Position numbers and translations under genes: made by a program
Part shown: positions 17,220 to 26,128 of the stretch, piece after piece
Position numbering within the stretch: the first letter of the stretch is position 1
Layout: each line of letters opens with the position of its first letter
Notes under the pieces: model-generated
The model's input: only the letters and a program-made list of their open reading frames with translations
The model's database searches: none
What the model was told of the DNA's origin: nothing
Assembly (NCBI RefSeq): GCF_027622875.1
Contig: NZ_JAPZVP010000017.1
Location: 60,580-124,579 of the forward strand
Reading direction: 5' to 3'
DNA: 64,000 nucleotides
DNA from: Glycomyces luteolus
GTDB lineage: Bacteria > Actinomycetota > Actinomycetes > Mycobacteriales > Micromonosporaceae

Positions 17220-18422
17220 TCAGCCGAGCCGCATGTACGGGATGGTCAGCGGGTAGTCGCCGAAGGCGGCCTCGGCGTCGGTGCTCGTCAGACCGTAGCG
17301 GCTCAGATCGTGCTCGTGGGCGCGGCCGATCCCGGGGCCTGCCAGGACCTTCTCGAGACGACCGGAGTCCGCCTGAGTCCACGGGGTGCCGATCTGCTCG
17401 AACAGCAGCGGCAATTTGGCACGTGCGTCGGCGTCGAGCTGCGGGTACGGCACGTTGATGACGGCGTCGCGCGGCAGCTTCATGCGGTCGGTGCGCGCCC
17501 GTTCGATCATGGTCGCCATGAGCTTCAGCCACACCGCGCCGATCGCGTGCCGGTCGGGGCCGCGGACATGCAGTGCCATGGACGTCTCGATCAGACTGCA
17601 TGTCGACCCGACGACGGTGACCGGATCGCGGTGGAGCCAGACGATCTTGGCATCGGGGAAGATCTCCCTGATCACCGCGAAGTTGGCCAGGTTCGCCGAC
17701 GCCTCCACCACCCAGCGGGTCTTCGGCCGCCCGTACTGGAGGACCTGGAGCGCCGCCTTGAGGTGGCGGTAGTCGGTACTGAAATCGCGCTTGTACAACC
17801 ACTCGACGTAATCCGGGAGGATCGCTCGGGTGAGGTACTGCGCGCCGTGGGGAAGCAACTGCGAGCAGTCCCACGGCTTCTCGGCATCGAAACCAAAGGC
17901 GTCGTGGAATTTCGGGGCGAGCCTGCTCAACTGCCTGTACAGAGCGGCGACCGATTTGATGCGTTCGCGCCGCTCGCGTTCGGGCAGTTCAATATCGGTG
18001 AAAGCCATCTCCCACAGCAGCGGGGCACGGTGGTTCGCCGAGCGGGCGAGGACGCCGCGGGTGAGGGTGGCGGCGGTGCGCGGGAGGGCTGCGATGAAGA
18101 TCGGCGCGACGACCTCCTCGCGGCCGATCTCCGGGTGATCGTGATGCAGTCGCCGAATCCGCAGGCGGTTCTGGAGTCGCAGTTGGATATCGGCCTGGAC
18201 CGCCTGCCAGCCGATCGCGGTGAGGCGGTCCATCTTCGCGAAAGCGTGGAAGAGCCGGCGGTAGTCGTCCACGAACGCCTCATCGCCTAGAGCGCTCCAT
18301 TTCGCGTCGCGCTCCGCTTTGGCGACGAGGAGGTCGAATACGCGGTCCGGGGTGCGCTGACCGGCAAGCGTGGGCCGCAATAGTGCATTGAGGAGTTTCG
18401 TACTGGTCGGTATACTCGGCAT
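17220..18422 (-). CDS. Sulfotransferase_3-family protein with altered PAPS loop
   Basis: 400-aa protein of the Sulfotransferase_3 family common in actinobacteria and proteobacteria, predicted to use PAPS to sulfate a lipid or small acceptor. Start ATG 18422 has GGAGG 8 nt upstream. The PAPS-binding loop, normally PRSGTT, reads FIAALPRTAATLTRG here. The Arg is kept, but Ser-Gly is replaced by Thr-Ala. The 3'-phosphate-binding part (WLHRDPVTVVGSTCSLIET) is well conserved. The 5' region carries an 18-bp perfect palindrome at 18504-18521, a probable operator. The acceptor is unknown. Confidence 0.85.
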   Translation of the reverse strand: MPSIPTSTKLLNALLRPTLAGQRTPDRVFDLLVAKAERDAKWSALGDEAFVDDYRRLFHAFAKMDRLTAIGWQAVQADIQLRLQNRLRIRRLHHDHPEIGREEVVAPIFIAALPRTAATLTRGVLARSANHRAPLLWEMAFTDIELPERERRERIKSVAALYRQLSRLAPKFHDAFGFDAEKPWDCSQLLPHGAQYLTRAILPDYVEWLYKRDFSTDYRHLKAALQVLQYGRPKTRWVVEASANLANFAVIREIFPDAKIVWLHRDPVTVVGSTCSLIETSMALHVRGPDRHAIGAVWLKLMATMIERARTDRMKLPRDAVINVPYPQLDADARAKLPLLFEQIGTPWTQADSGRLEKVLAGPGIGRAHEHDLSRYGLTSTDAEAAFGDYPLTIPYMRLG

Positions 18423-18503
18423 GCTTCGCCTCCGGTTGGGCTGCCGGTTATAAGGGATCGGCGATATTCTTGCACGACAGTCCGTAATCATTTCGTGGCC
18501 AAG

Positions 18504-18521
18504 AATGGAATCGATTCCATT
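18504..18521. promoter_or_regulatory. 18-bp perfect palindrome, candidate operator of sulfotransferase gene
   Basis: AATGGAATCGATTCCATT is a perfect 18-bp palindrome 82 bp before the sulfotransferase start codon. A half-site AATGGATT follows at 18531-18538. It lies in the 322-bp gap 18423-18744, which otherwise holds no gene I can support. The size and symmetry fit a TetR- or GntR-type dimeric repressor. Confidence 0.6.
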
Positions 18522-18744
18522 GTCAGCGGGAATGGATTGAAGTACAAGAAACCCGGTGCTTGCTGCATTCAAGCGATGAAGTCCGGCGAAACCCTCCATT
18601 TGGTGCCCCAGGGGCCCGAGCCCCACTGCACGGCTGATGAGGGAGCATCTGCGAGTCCCGTGACGGTCGAACGCGCCCCGGAAGCGCCTGCAGGGCAACC
18701 CGAGGACCGCTCCTTCGCGGGCCGGGCCTTCGTACAATTCCGCG

Positions 18745-19172
18745 ATGGAGATCATCGACATCGAGCCCGGTGACGCCCGGCTCACCGCCGAACTGCTGCC
18801 CGTCCTCCGAGAACTACGCCCTGATCTGAGCGCCGATGACTACGTTGCCGTATATGACGAGGGGCATGGGCAGGGACTCCGATTCACTGCGGCGTACGCG
18901 GAAGGCCGCTGTGTGGGGGTCGCTGGCTGGCGCACTGTGGCGAACACCAATCGCTTCGGATGCTTTACGTCGACGACCTGGTCACGGCTTCCGAGGCGCG
19001 CTCAACTGGAGTCGGCCACGCTCTTCTGGAGTACCTGGAGCAGCGAGCACGTGAACTCGCTTGCACTGCAATTCATCTCGACTCAGGAACGCACAGGCGC
19101 GACGCCCACCGCTTTTACATGCGGGAGCGGTTGACCATCATGGCCTTCCACTTCGCGCGGGAGCTCGACTAG
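18745..19172 (+). pseudogene. GNAT acetyltransferase with frameshift
   Basis: Two overlapping frames together give a complete GNAT N-acetyltransferase of about 142 aa. The first (from ATG 18745) runs from MEIIDIEPGDARL to GWRTVANTNRF. The second picks up at RMLYVDDLVTASEARSTGVG, containing the acetyl-CoA loop (R/SxxGxG/A-type, here STGVGHALL), and continues to FHFARELD. The shift is near 18957-18962. As given, the gene is broken: the first frame runs on to a stop at 19134 with unrelated sequence. A one-base sequencing error is an equally good explanation. Confidence 0.75.
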
Positions 19173-19189
19173 TAGGCCATAAGAACCGG

Positions 19190-19217
19190 AAGCTCATGCA
19201 AAAGCCTCGTTCGGGTG
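19190..19217 (+). repeat. Short imperfect direct repeat, copy 1
   Basis: This 28-base stretch matches 20589-20616 with four mismatches and the same orientation. Both copies could encode Lys-Leu-Met-Gln followed by Ser-Gly. The pair brackets the APH-type kinase gene. Confidence 0.45.
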
Positions 19218-19385
19218 GCATCGCGTCTTCGTTGCCCTGGTTACGGATAGTGAGCGGCAGCGGGCTTGTGGCTTCCTTGAGGTGTGACCACACATAGCAT
19301 CAAGGAGCGATCGTCGCCAGTGTGAACCTCAGTTTCGCCTTAGCCGGAGCGTAGCGGCCGGTCGCACTTCACCGTCAGTGAGTTC

Positions 19386-20339
19386 TCAGCCCTCGCGTTC
19401 GCTGCCGAGGCGCAGCCAGTACCCGTCGAGGTCCTTCAGACTCGGCGGCGTCTCCAGGAGCGGGGCGAGTCGCCGCACCATCAGCGTGACCTCGTCCGCG
19501 CGCCGGTCGTCAGCGTAGAACCTGGTGCCCGCAAGCCCGGTCGTGACCATGTAGAACCGAAGCCGCGCCCGATGCTCGACAGAGTCCTCAAGCGCCGCAA
19601 CGGCAGCCCGTGCCTGCGGAGCCATCTCAGGCCAGGCTCCTCCCCAGTACAGCTGATACGAGATGTCCCAGAGCGGATCGCCGATCATCGCGCATTCGAG
19701 GTCGATGACGCCGACCGTGTCGTCCTCGTCCATGATGATGTTGTCGGCGCTGAAATCGCCGTGCACGAGCGCCCGTCCGGGCTCTAGTGAGTGCTTCTCA
19801 GCGCGCACCAGCTCCGCGAGGGCCTCGAGCAGCTTCCGGTCCTCCTCGCGACCGACGTTCGGCCACGAGTCCGGGACGCCTCCGAGCACCCACTCGAACC
19901 ACGTGCCATGGAATCCGTTGCCGCTCTCAGGGTTCAGACCGCCATAGCCGGTCGTCGTGGAGAGGTCCACCGAATGCAGCCGGTCGAGCGTCTCGGCGAC
20001 CGCTGGCGCGACGGCCTCGATGCGCTCCATTCCCAACGCGTACAGCGGCTTCCCGGGAAGTCGCTCAGTGACGCACCACCAGGCGTCCGCGATCGGGCCG
20101 ATCCCGTGGAACTTCGGCACGCGGACGCCGCTGTCCGCAAGCATCCGGCTCGTACATCGATCGACTTCGAAGCCCTTCCGGCGATCGGAAACCCGGACCA
20201 CCACCGGTCCTGCCTCGCCGACGGCCGCGAACACTTGAGAGTTCTCGCCTTCGTGGAGCGGTTCCCAGTCGGTCAGGGGGCCGAGTTCCTGCTGGACCGC
20301 GGGCTGAATAGCGGACAGTTCGAACGTAGGCTTTGCCAT
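19386..20339 (-). CDS. Aminoglycoside phosphotransferase-family (APH) kinase
   Basis: 317-aa cytosolic protein kinase-like phosphotransferase. The Brenner motif ALVHGDFSADNIIMD gives the catalytic Asp and Asn, and GVIDLECAMIGDPLWD the Mg-binding Asp. The N-terminal lobe has VVVRVSDRR with the probable ATP-binding Lys replaced by Arg or supplied nearby. I start at ATG 20339 (MAKPTFEL) since residues upstream are not family-like. Relatives act on aminoglycosides, macrolides, choline or homoserine, and the substrate is not predictable. It is flanked by a short direct repeat, which hints at past insertion. Confidence 0.8.
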   Translation of the reverse strand: MAKPTFELSAIQPAVQQELGPLTDWEPLHEGENSQVFAAVGEAGPVVVRVSDRRKGFEVDRCTSRMLADSGVRVPKFHGIGPIADAWWCVTERLPGKPLYALGMERIEAVAPAVAETLDRLHSVDLSTTTGYGGLNPESGNGFHGTWFEWVLGGVPDSWPNVGREEDRKLLEALAELVRAEKHSLEPGRALVHGDFSADNIIMDEDDTVGVIDLECAMIGDPLWDISYQLYWGGAWPEMAPQARAAVAALEDSVEHRARLRFYMVTTGLAGTRFYADDRRADEVTLMVRRLAPLLETPPSLKDLDGYWLRLGSEREG

Positions 20340-20522
20340 GGCGGGAGCGTAACGACCGCCTTCACTCCCGCTCCACCGATTTTCGGGAAGAACCAAGAAT
20401 TTCGATTGGGCCCGAACGTTTTCCACGGTTGCGACGTCAAGGTATCGACCGGGGCGGCAAGCCGCTGTAGGCGCGACAGCCCAGAGCCAGCGCTACCGGA
20501 CATGGGACCACAGAGAAAGGCC

Positions 20523-20672
20523 ATGGAGATGACTGGCGACGAATCAGGAAGCGACACCGACAAACCGAAAAGTCCGCGTAAGCCCGTCAAGCTGATGCAA
20601 GAGTCTCCTTCGGGTGAGTTAGCATGGCGCCGTGACATACAGCTTCTTCCGCCTCGGTTAGCGCTCCGCTAG
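20523..20672 (+). CDS. Small ORF, 49 aa, possible gene remnant
   Basis: ATG with GAAAGG 3-4 nt before it. The product is acidic at the N-terminus (MEMTGDESGSDTDKPKSPRK) and then contains KLMQESPSGELAWRRD. It does not resemble a family I know. The KLMQ...SG part equals the direct repeat at 19190-19217, so this may be a duplicated gene end rather than a working small protein. It sits in the 410-bp gap 20340-20750, which holds nothing else I can support. Confidence 0.3.
   Translation: MEMTGDESGSDTDKPKSPRKPVKLMQESPSGELAWRRDIQLLPPRLALR
20589..20616 (+). repeat. Short imperfect direct repeat, copy 2
   Basis: Second copy of the 28-base repeat described at 19190-19217 (24 of 28 identical), lying inside the 49-codon small ORF. 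Confidence 0.45.
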
Positions 20673-20750
20673 CCGTCCAGAGGGAATCCCCGTGGCTAGC
20701 GATGTGGTGCGGCTGCCCGCCGCTCCAGGTCGCTCACCCGGAGCTTTGTC

Positions 20751-21863
20751 ATGTCACCGAACCGTCCTTCGACGGTGGGCTCGTCTACGCCCAATTCACC
20801 GGAACATCAGAATTTCTTCGCCAGCACGGTCCACGGACTCGAGCACCTCGCCGCGGTAGAACTTGCCGTACTTGGATGCCGGGTCGTTTCTATCAGGAAG
20901 CGCCAAGTGCTGCTGACGGCTCCCGAGCCGTGCATGGTCGGTCGGCCACGGACAATCGACGACCTGCTACTTCAGGTCGCGCGAACCGCCGATCCCGGTC
21001 CTACCAAAGCAGATCTGGAGCGTTTGCGTCCCCTCCTCGACGCCGCGGACCTGCGCCAGGCCAAGTCCGACTTCGATCATGGCGATCCGGTACTTGCCGT
21101 TTCAGCGTCGATGATCGGTCGGCGCACCTATAACCGCCATGACCTCGAGGACGTGATCGGCTCGGTCCTAGCCGAGCGACTCGGTGCCCGGTTCGCCTCG
21201 CGCAACGGCGGCAATCGACCTCCGGCCGGCGCCGCCGAATGGCGCGCGGTGCTGTCGCCCGAGGGCCTCCTGCTCGGCTACAGAGGCCGCCGCTCGCCCC
21301 TCCATCGCCGGGTCTGGAAGACCGCATCGATTTCCGGCTCCTTGCACCCTCCGGTGGCCGCGGCCATGGCCCGGCTCGCCGGGATCGATGCAGGGATGAC
21401 CGTGCTTGATCCCTGCTGCGGAGCCGGGACGATCCTCATCGAAGCGAAGGAGTTCACTCCCCGCGCCGACTTCATCGGTTCAGACCTCAATTCGGATGCG
21501 CTCGCCGCTGCTGCGCACAACGCGCAACACCTCGCCGACATCGCGTTCGCGAAGTCCGATGCCGCTGAGCTGCCGATGCCTACCGGCAGCATCGACAGGA
21601 TCGTGACAAATCCGGCCTGGGGACGCCAGGTCGCCATGGTGCAGCGCTTCCCTGCGCTCTTGGCGGCGTGGCGGCGCATCATCGCTGCCGACGGAAGGCT
21701 CGTGTGCCTGGTACCGCCGGAACTGTTGTGCCACTTCGAGGCCGAGCGATCAGCTTGGAATCTCGTCGATCGCCATCAGCTCAGCCTGTCCGGGCAGCAC
21801 CCGGTCATCGTCATCGCTGAGCCGAAGCGCAGCCGGAAGCGCCGTGACCGTGGCCTCGAGTGA
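20751..21863 (+). CDS. THUMP-domain class I SAM methyltransferase (RNA m2G type)
   Basis: 370 aa. An N-terminal THUMP-like RNA-binding region (FFASTVHGLEHLAAVELAVLG onward, about 20-150) is followed by an UPF0020/Trm14-like Rossmann methyltransferase domain. SAM motif I is TVLDPCCGAGTILIEA and motif IV is IVTNPAWGRQ, a variant of the N-P-P-[YFW] catalytic loop with Ala for the second Pro. Enzymes of this build make N2-methylguanosine in tRNA or rRNA. ATG 20751 is the first in-frame start; I see no clear ribosome site. The 3' end overlaps the start of a broken transposase gene, so the last residues could come from an insertion event. Confidence 0.8.
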   Translation: MSPNRPSTVGSSTPNSPEHQNFFASTVHGLEHLAAVELAVLGCRVVSIRKRQVLLTAPEPCMVGRPRTIDDLLLQVARTADPGPTKADLERLRPLLDAADLRQAKSDFDHGDPVLAVSASMIGRRTYNRHDLEDVIGSVLAERLGARFASRNGGNRPPAGAAEWRAVLSPEGLLLGYRGRRSPLHRRVWKTASISGSLHPPVAAAMARLAGIDAGMTVLDPCCGAGTILIEAKEFTPRADFIGSDLNSDALAAAAHNAQHLADIAFAKSDAAELPMPTGSIDRIVTNPAWGRQVAMVQRFPALLAAWRRIIAADGRLVCLVPPELLCHFEAERSAWNLVDRHQLSLSGQHPVIVIAEPKRSRKRRDRGLE

Positions 21864-22619
21864 AGGAATCAAACAGCGACCGCTGCCGCGGTATGAGCAG
21901 CGGACCGGCCTGGACACCGAGCAACTGCTCCTGTTGGAACGAGCGGTCGAGGCCAGGATCGGCTCCTGGCAACCCGACACCGGCCGCCGCAAGGCTCTGG
22001 ATTTGTTCGACGCGATCGTGGCCTGCCTGATCTACTTGCGCCACAACACTATCCAAGCCGCGCTCGGCGAGCAGTCACAGGTCTCGCAGGCGACCGTCTC
22101 CCGCTACGTCGAGAAACTGGAACCAGTGGTCTCGACCTGCCTCGACCAGCTGGCATTGGACCTGCGTGAGCAGGCTGCGCGCTCCGACCTTGTGGTTGAC
22201 GGGTTCCTCATCCCTACCCGGGATCTGACCGCCCCGGCGGGGTTGTTCTCAGGGAAACGTCACCGACCCGGCCTCAACACGCAGATCATCACCGATCTGC
22301 GCGGTCGGGTCATCGATGGCGGCCGTATCGTGGTCGGCTCCGTTCACGACGCCAAGGCATTCAAGGAATCCGGATTGGCGAAGTCATACGAAATGCACAC
22401 GACCGGCAACGGCCCGAGCCTCATCGGCGACCTTTGGCTACCTCAGCGTCAGAGCTGCTGTTCACCCGGCAGGTCAATCAGCGCCGTTGGGTTGTGGAGC
22501 GGGGTATTGCGCACCTGCGCTCGTGGAAGGTCCTCGCGACCGGATACCGCCGGCCGCTGCCGAAGGCCGACCGCACGCTACAGGCGGTGATCAAGCTCCA
22601 GATGTACCGCCAAGGTTGA
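21844..22619 (+). pseudogene. IS5-type transposase (DDE_Tnp_4), internally deleted
   Basis: The N-terminal part (GTG 21844) has an HTH_Tnp_4-like region (VSQATVSRYVEKLEPVVS) and the first catalytic Asp in LVVDGFLIP. At about 22435, GDLW should continue as GDLGYxG plus some 30 residues. Instead the frame is lost and a second frame gives LLFTRQVNQRRWVVERGIAH with the catalytic Glu, through YRRPLPKADRT to the stop at 22619. A small internal deletion plus frameshift has inactivated it. I found no convincing terminal inverted repeats, so the element's ends are undefined. Confidence 0.85.
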
Positions 22620-22693
22620 CGGCAGGTGCATGTGTTGCGTTGCATGGGCGATCGGCTCGCCGCCGAGTGCGATGCGGACCGCCTCATGTGAGA

Positions 22694-22725
22694 AGGGCAC
22701 GTGCATACGCTGATGCACGTGCCCT
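22694..22725. terminator. Bidirectional terminator hairpin
   Basis: Perfect 13-bp stem AGGGCACGTGCAT / ATGCACGTGCCCT with a 6-nt loop, between the broken transposase (plus) and the secreted-protein gene (minus). Confidence 0.75.
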
Positions 22726-22807
22726 CCCTACTCGTTCAGTTGAGGCCGAGCTCGACGGCACCCGTTAAGCCGCTGTGGCACGACCGCCGGAGGCCGCCGG
22801 ATCGCGC

Positions 22808-23476
22808 CTAGAAACCTTCGAGCCTGATCGGGAACTTCAAGATCGTCGCCACCTCATTGCCGGGCTGGCCCGGGAGCGACAGCTCGGTCGTTTCCTTGAG
22901 CTTGTAGCGGGCTCCCTTGGCCGGGAAGCCGTTCAGCCGCCCGATGAGCACGGCTGCATCCTCCGCCTTGAGCGTCAGCGCCTCCTCGGTGTCGGCCGGG
23001 AGCCCCAAGATCTCGGGGTACCGGACCGTGATGTTGAGCGGCACCTTGAGGGTGTGCTGGAGCTTCGGCGACTCCGAACGGTTGTGCCGCAGCACCGACC
23101 GGTCCTTGGAGTTGCGGCCGGCCGGCTCGATGGCGATCGTGATGCCGCCTTGCTTGGCCGGCGAGGTCAGGTAGAACTCGCTGATCTTCGTCTGCACCGA
23201 GGACGGGTCCCCCTTGTTCGACTCGATCTCGAACGTGGCCTTGCCCCTGAGCGGGCCCGTCTTGACCTTCTGGCCCACGAAGACCAGCTCGAGGCCCTTC
23301 GAGGCGAGATCCACCTCGATGGTGGCGCCCGGCGCCGGGAGCTTGGGGACGACCTGCTCGGTCCGCTGAGCGGCGAGGGCGACCCCCGCGACCGCCACGC
23401 CCACGGCCGACGCGGCGACCGCACCCGTCGCCACGCGGCGAATGACCTTTGCCCGTTTTTTCTTGGACATCTTCAT
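22808..23476 (-). CDS. Secreted/anchored protein of unknown function
   Basis: 222 aa from ATG 23476, chosen because GGAGGG lies 8 nt upstream; a GTG three codons earlier abuts that site. The N-terminus (MKMSKKKRAKVIRR, then an Ala/Val-rich core ending VALAAQ) is a signal peptide or anchor. The remainder is predicted beta-rich with alternating hydrophobic and charged residues. No catalytic motif or known family was recognised. It is a single gene, closed by the hairpin at 22694. Confidence 0.6.
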   Translation of the reverse strand: MKMSKKKRAKVIRRVATGAVAASAVGVAVAGVALAAQRTEQVVPKLPAPGATIEVDLASKGLELVFVGQKVKTGPLRGKATFEIESNKGDPSSVQTKISEFYLTSPAKQGGITIAIEPAGRNSKDRSVLRHNRSESPKLQHTLKVPLNITVRYPEILGLPADTEEALTLKAEDAAVLIGRLNGFPAKGARYKLKETTELSLPGQPGNEVATILKFPIRLEGF

Positions 23477-24092
23477 CGACGTCACCCTCCATTGGAGTTG
23501 CGAATCTGACGCTCCCGAGGCTATTCATGAACTGCTGCCGCGTCCCGGAATTGATGAATCCACGCACGAAGAAGCGACACTGGACTTACGAGAACACGCG
23601 CCGGACTCGCGTTCGCGCCCCGCAGACAAACGCTTGCGGGCGTGACGTTCACGGTTGTGCGGCCTCCCCTGCGTCCGCCCGGAATGCCGGCTCCTCGACC
23701 TTCCGAGGGCGCACCGAATTGGCGAATCGGCAAGGTGTCCCCCGATCGGGGGATCCGCTGGAGCGGATCCACATGCGGCGGCCGGTCATCCCGAATCGGC
23801 GATCATGCCTGACCCCGAAGGTCGGCCATGTCGCGGACGGGCCTCGGCAAAGTCGCACTGCTCGCCGCCGGCGAGGGACCAGATATGACCACCCGACCCC
23901 ACGCATCAAAGGTTCACCTTTTGCCACTATTTGCGGCGGTTCATCCGCGACCTTCGCACTCGAGCCTCGTTAGACCTTGCATCCTCGATGCGGCCAGAGG
24001 CGTCGAGCCTTTACCGAACGACCGCCCCCATAGCGGCCTAATCGCAACGGGCCCAACCGAATCCGATACCCAATCGTGGAAGGACCAGTGAT
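23477..24092. other. 616-bp gap without supported gene
   Basis: Between a minus-strand secreted-protein gene and the plus-strand regulator gene. It should contain two divergent promoters. The only structure I see is the inverted repeat GGATCCGCT-GG-AGCGGATCC at 23751-23770, 9-bp arms with a 2-base centre, a possible operator. No tRNA-like or coding signal was found. Confidence 0.4.
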
Positions 24093-24713
24093 GTGAGGAC
24101 AATAGTGGTCTATGTCAAGGCGCCGCTCTCAGGTAGAAAGATCTCGGTCTGCGCGACCCAGATGAGCCTGGCCGAGTCGGTCACGGCGGCGGACTGCGTC
24201 CCACTGTTCGTCGAGCTGAGCCGGCGACAGGTCGACGCGGTGCTTGTCGACGTCGCTCTTGCGGCACCCGATCCGGCGAAGTTCGCCAATGGCGTCTTGT
24301 CCCGCTTCCCCCGAACCGGCGTCCTGCTCTCGGGCGCCGCCGATCCCCGCATCGCAGCGACCGTGGCCGCCGCGGGCGTCTTGGGTGTCATCCGAGCCCT
24401 GCCCGGAAACACTGACGACCTGCTCGTCGCGTTCGCTCAGGCGATCTTGCTCGCTCGCACCCGGTTGACGGATACTTCCGGATCGGTGCGACGCCCGCGC
24501 TCGTCCCACCGGGCACCGACCGAACTGTCCGAGCGCGAGTTCCAGGTGCTTGCCGGGATCGCCGAGGGCGAGCACAGCACCGCGATCGGGCGCGAACTGT
24601 TCGTGGCCGAAGGCACCGTGAGGACCCACGCGAAGCGGAGGTACCCCAGGTCCGGCGCCCGCGAACGGGCCCATGCCGTCGCCATTGCCTTCCGCAGCGG
24701 CCTGGCCCCCTAG
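24093..24713 (+). CDS. Atypical receiver/LuxR-type regulator, paralog 1 (degenerate HTH)
   Basis: 206 aa with a receiver-like N-terminal half and a C-terminal LuxR-type helix-turn-helix (ELSEREFQVLAGIAEGEHST). Start GTG 24093 gives MRTIVVYVKAPLSG, matching the start of its paralog at 25226. GAAGGA lies about 15 nt before it, too far for a good ribosome site. The probable phospho-acceptor strand is AVLVDVALA. In the HTH the recognition-helix tail reads THAKRRYPRSGARERAHA, whereas the paralog has THAKRLFRKLGARDRAHA. The change breaks the usual hydrophobic spacing, so DNA binding may be impaired. Tandem duplication is evident. Confidence 0.7.
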   Translation: MRTIVVYVKAPLSGRKISVCATQMSLAESVTAADCVPLFVELSRRQVDAVLVDVALAAPDPAKFANGVLSRFPRTGVLLSGAADPRIAATVAAAGVLGVIRALPGNTDDLLVAFAQAILLARTRLTDTSGSVRRPRSSHRAPTELSEREFQVLAGIAEGEHSTAIGRELFVAEGTVRTHAKRRYPRSGARERAHAVAIAFRSGLAP

Positions 24714-25225
24714 GACTCCCCGCACACCCGACTCGCCACCGCTGAGTAAGAACCCACCACCAGCGGCGTCGGCCTGGCCCATGAGGCCGCTGCGACGGCA
24801 GGCCGGTCGGACCTCCCCGCAACCCTGCACACCTCGATGCCCATCCGGAGCGGGCGCCAATCTGCGGCAACGGCGTCGCAGCGCTCACGCCGACGCAACC
24901 GGGAACGCCATCACATGGCCGAGGGCCGCTTCCGTACGCGGCCGCGTGTTCGCCGGCGAGGTTCGTGAATCATTCCCACGATCGGGCGAGGCATCGACCG
25001 CAGGGCGTCTAGTCAATTTGAGGTCCAGTCCGTTACTTTCGCGCTCAAAGCTCGTTAGTACCGCCATGGCACGAGGGCATGAATGATGATCACCAGTCCA
25101 GGACGCTGCGGACGCGGGAGCATGGCCCGCCGCCGCTGTCCCTCATCGGCTCCCCCGGCGCCGCACTCCGCCCTCCATCGAGGGCGCCACTCGACCTGCA
25201 GGTGAAACAGGAAGGGCACAGCGAT
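24714..25225. other. 512-bp gap between regulator paralogs, no gene seen
   Basis: No frame with coding character was found. It presumably carries the promoter of the second paralog and the decayed remainder of the duplication. Confidence 0.4.
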
Positions 25226-25855
25226 ATGAAAACGATCGTGGTCTATTTCAAGACGCCCGAGGCCGGCCAGCGCCTCGCATCATGCGCGACACACATGGAC
25301 CTGCCGCAGCAGGTCAAATCCGTGGACAGCGTCCCGGCCCTCTACATGGCACTGTTTCACGGGCCGGTAGATGTGGTCTTGGTGGACGTCTCCCTCGTTG
25401 GCACCGACCCGGTCAAGTTCACTCGGAACCTCCGCACCCGCTACCCCCGAACCGGTCTGCTGTTCCTCGGTGCCGCCGATCCGGCCACCTCGCAGGCGGT
25501 GGCCGCGTCCGGTGCCATGGGTTTCGTCAAAGCGAGGACAGGCGGCACCGACGACTTGCTCGTAGCGTTCGCCCAAGCGATCGTCATCGCGCGCATGAAA
25601 CTGGTGAACACCAGCGACCCCGTGCCGCGCCCGCGTCCGCCGCAGCAGCAGCAGGCGCGGATCCAATTGTCGGAGCGGGAGACTCAGGTCCTCGCGGGAC
25701 TGACCGAGGGCAAGCACAACGCCGAAATCGGGCGCGAACTGTTCTTGGCCGAAGAGACCGTGAAGACCCATGCCAAGCGGCTGTTCCGCAAACTCGGCGC
25801 CCGCGACCGCGCCCATGCCGTCGCCATCGCTTTCCGCACCGGCCTGATCTCCTGA
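25226..25855 (+). CDS. Atypical receiver/LuxR-type transcriptional regulator, paralog 2
   Basis: 209 aa from ATG 25226 (AGGAAGG about 10 nt upstream). The N-terminal receiver-like domain has the strand VDVVLVDVSL with a possible phospho-Asp. The switch residues downstream are replaced by MGFVKARTGG in place of the usual T/S...Y...K...P run, so phosphorylation may not be the input. The C-terminal LuxR/NarL-type HTH (QLSERETQVLAGLTEGKHNA through RKLGARDRAHAVAIAF) is intact. No histidine kinase is adjacent. It is probably the active copy of the duplicated pair. Confidence 0.75.
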   Translation: MKTIVVYFKTPEAGQRLASCATHMDLPQQVKSVDSVPALYMALFHGPVDVVLVDVSLVGTDPVKFTRNLRTRYPRTGLLFLGAADPATSQAVAASGAMGFVKARTGGTDDLLVAFAQAIVIARMKLVNTSDPVPRPRPPQQQQARIQLSERETQVLAGLTEGKHNAEIGRELFLAEETVKTHAKRLFRKLGARDRAHAVAIAFRTGLIS

Positions 25856-26128
25856 TCTCCTGAACCCGGTCCCGAGACCGCCCGCGTAGCGGCGGCGTTT
25901 CGCCCTGCCTGCCCATTGTCGGCAGGCAGGGCACCTGCCGTCGAGTACCGTCCACTCCGAACCGTCGAAAGATCGGTGCGAACATGCAGGACCCACGCCC
26001 GCGTCCGAGTCCACCCACACGATCAAGGCAATGCGACAGCGCCGTCGGCCGAGCGGAGCTCACCGCTGCCGCAACCCGGTCGCCCATCCTGACGCGCACG
26101 GCCCCGCAGCCGGAACGGCGACCTGCTG

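Noticed and set aside
21820..22690. Search for terminal inverted repeats and target duplication around the broken transposase
   Set aside because: No pair of matching ends could be identified by eye, so no mobile-element boundaries are reported.
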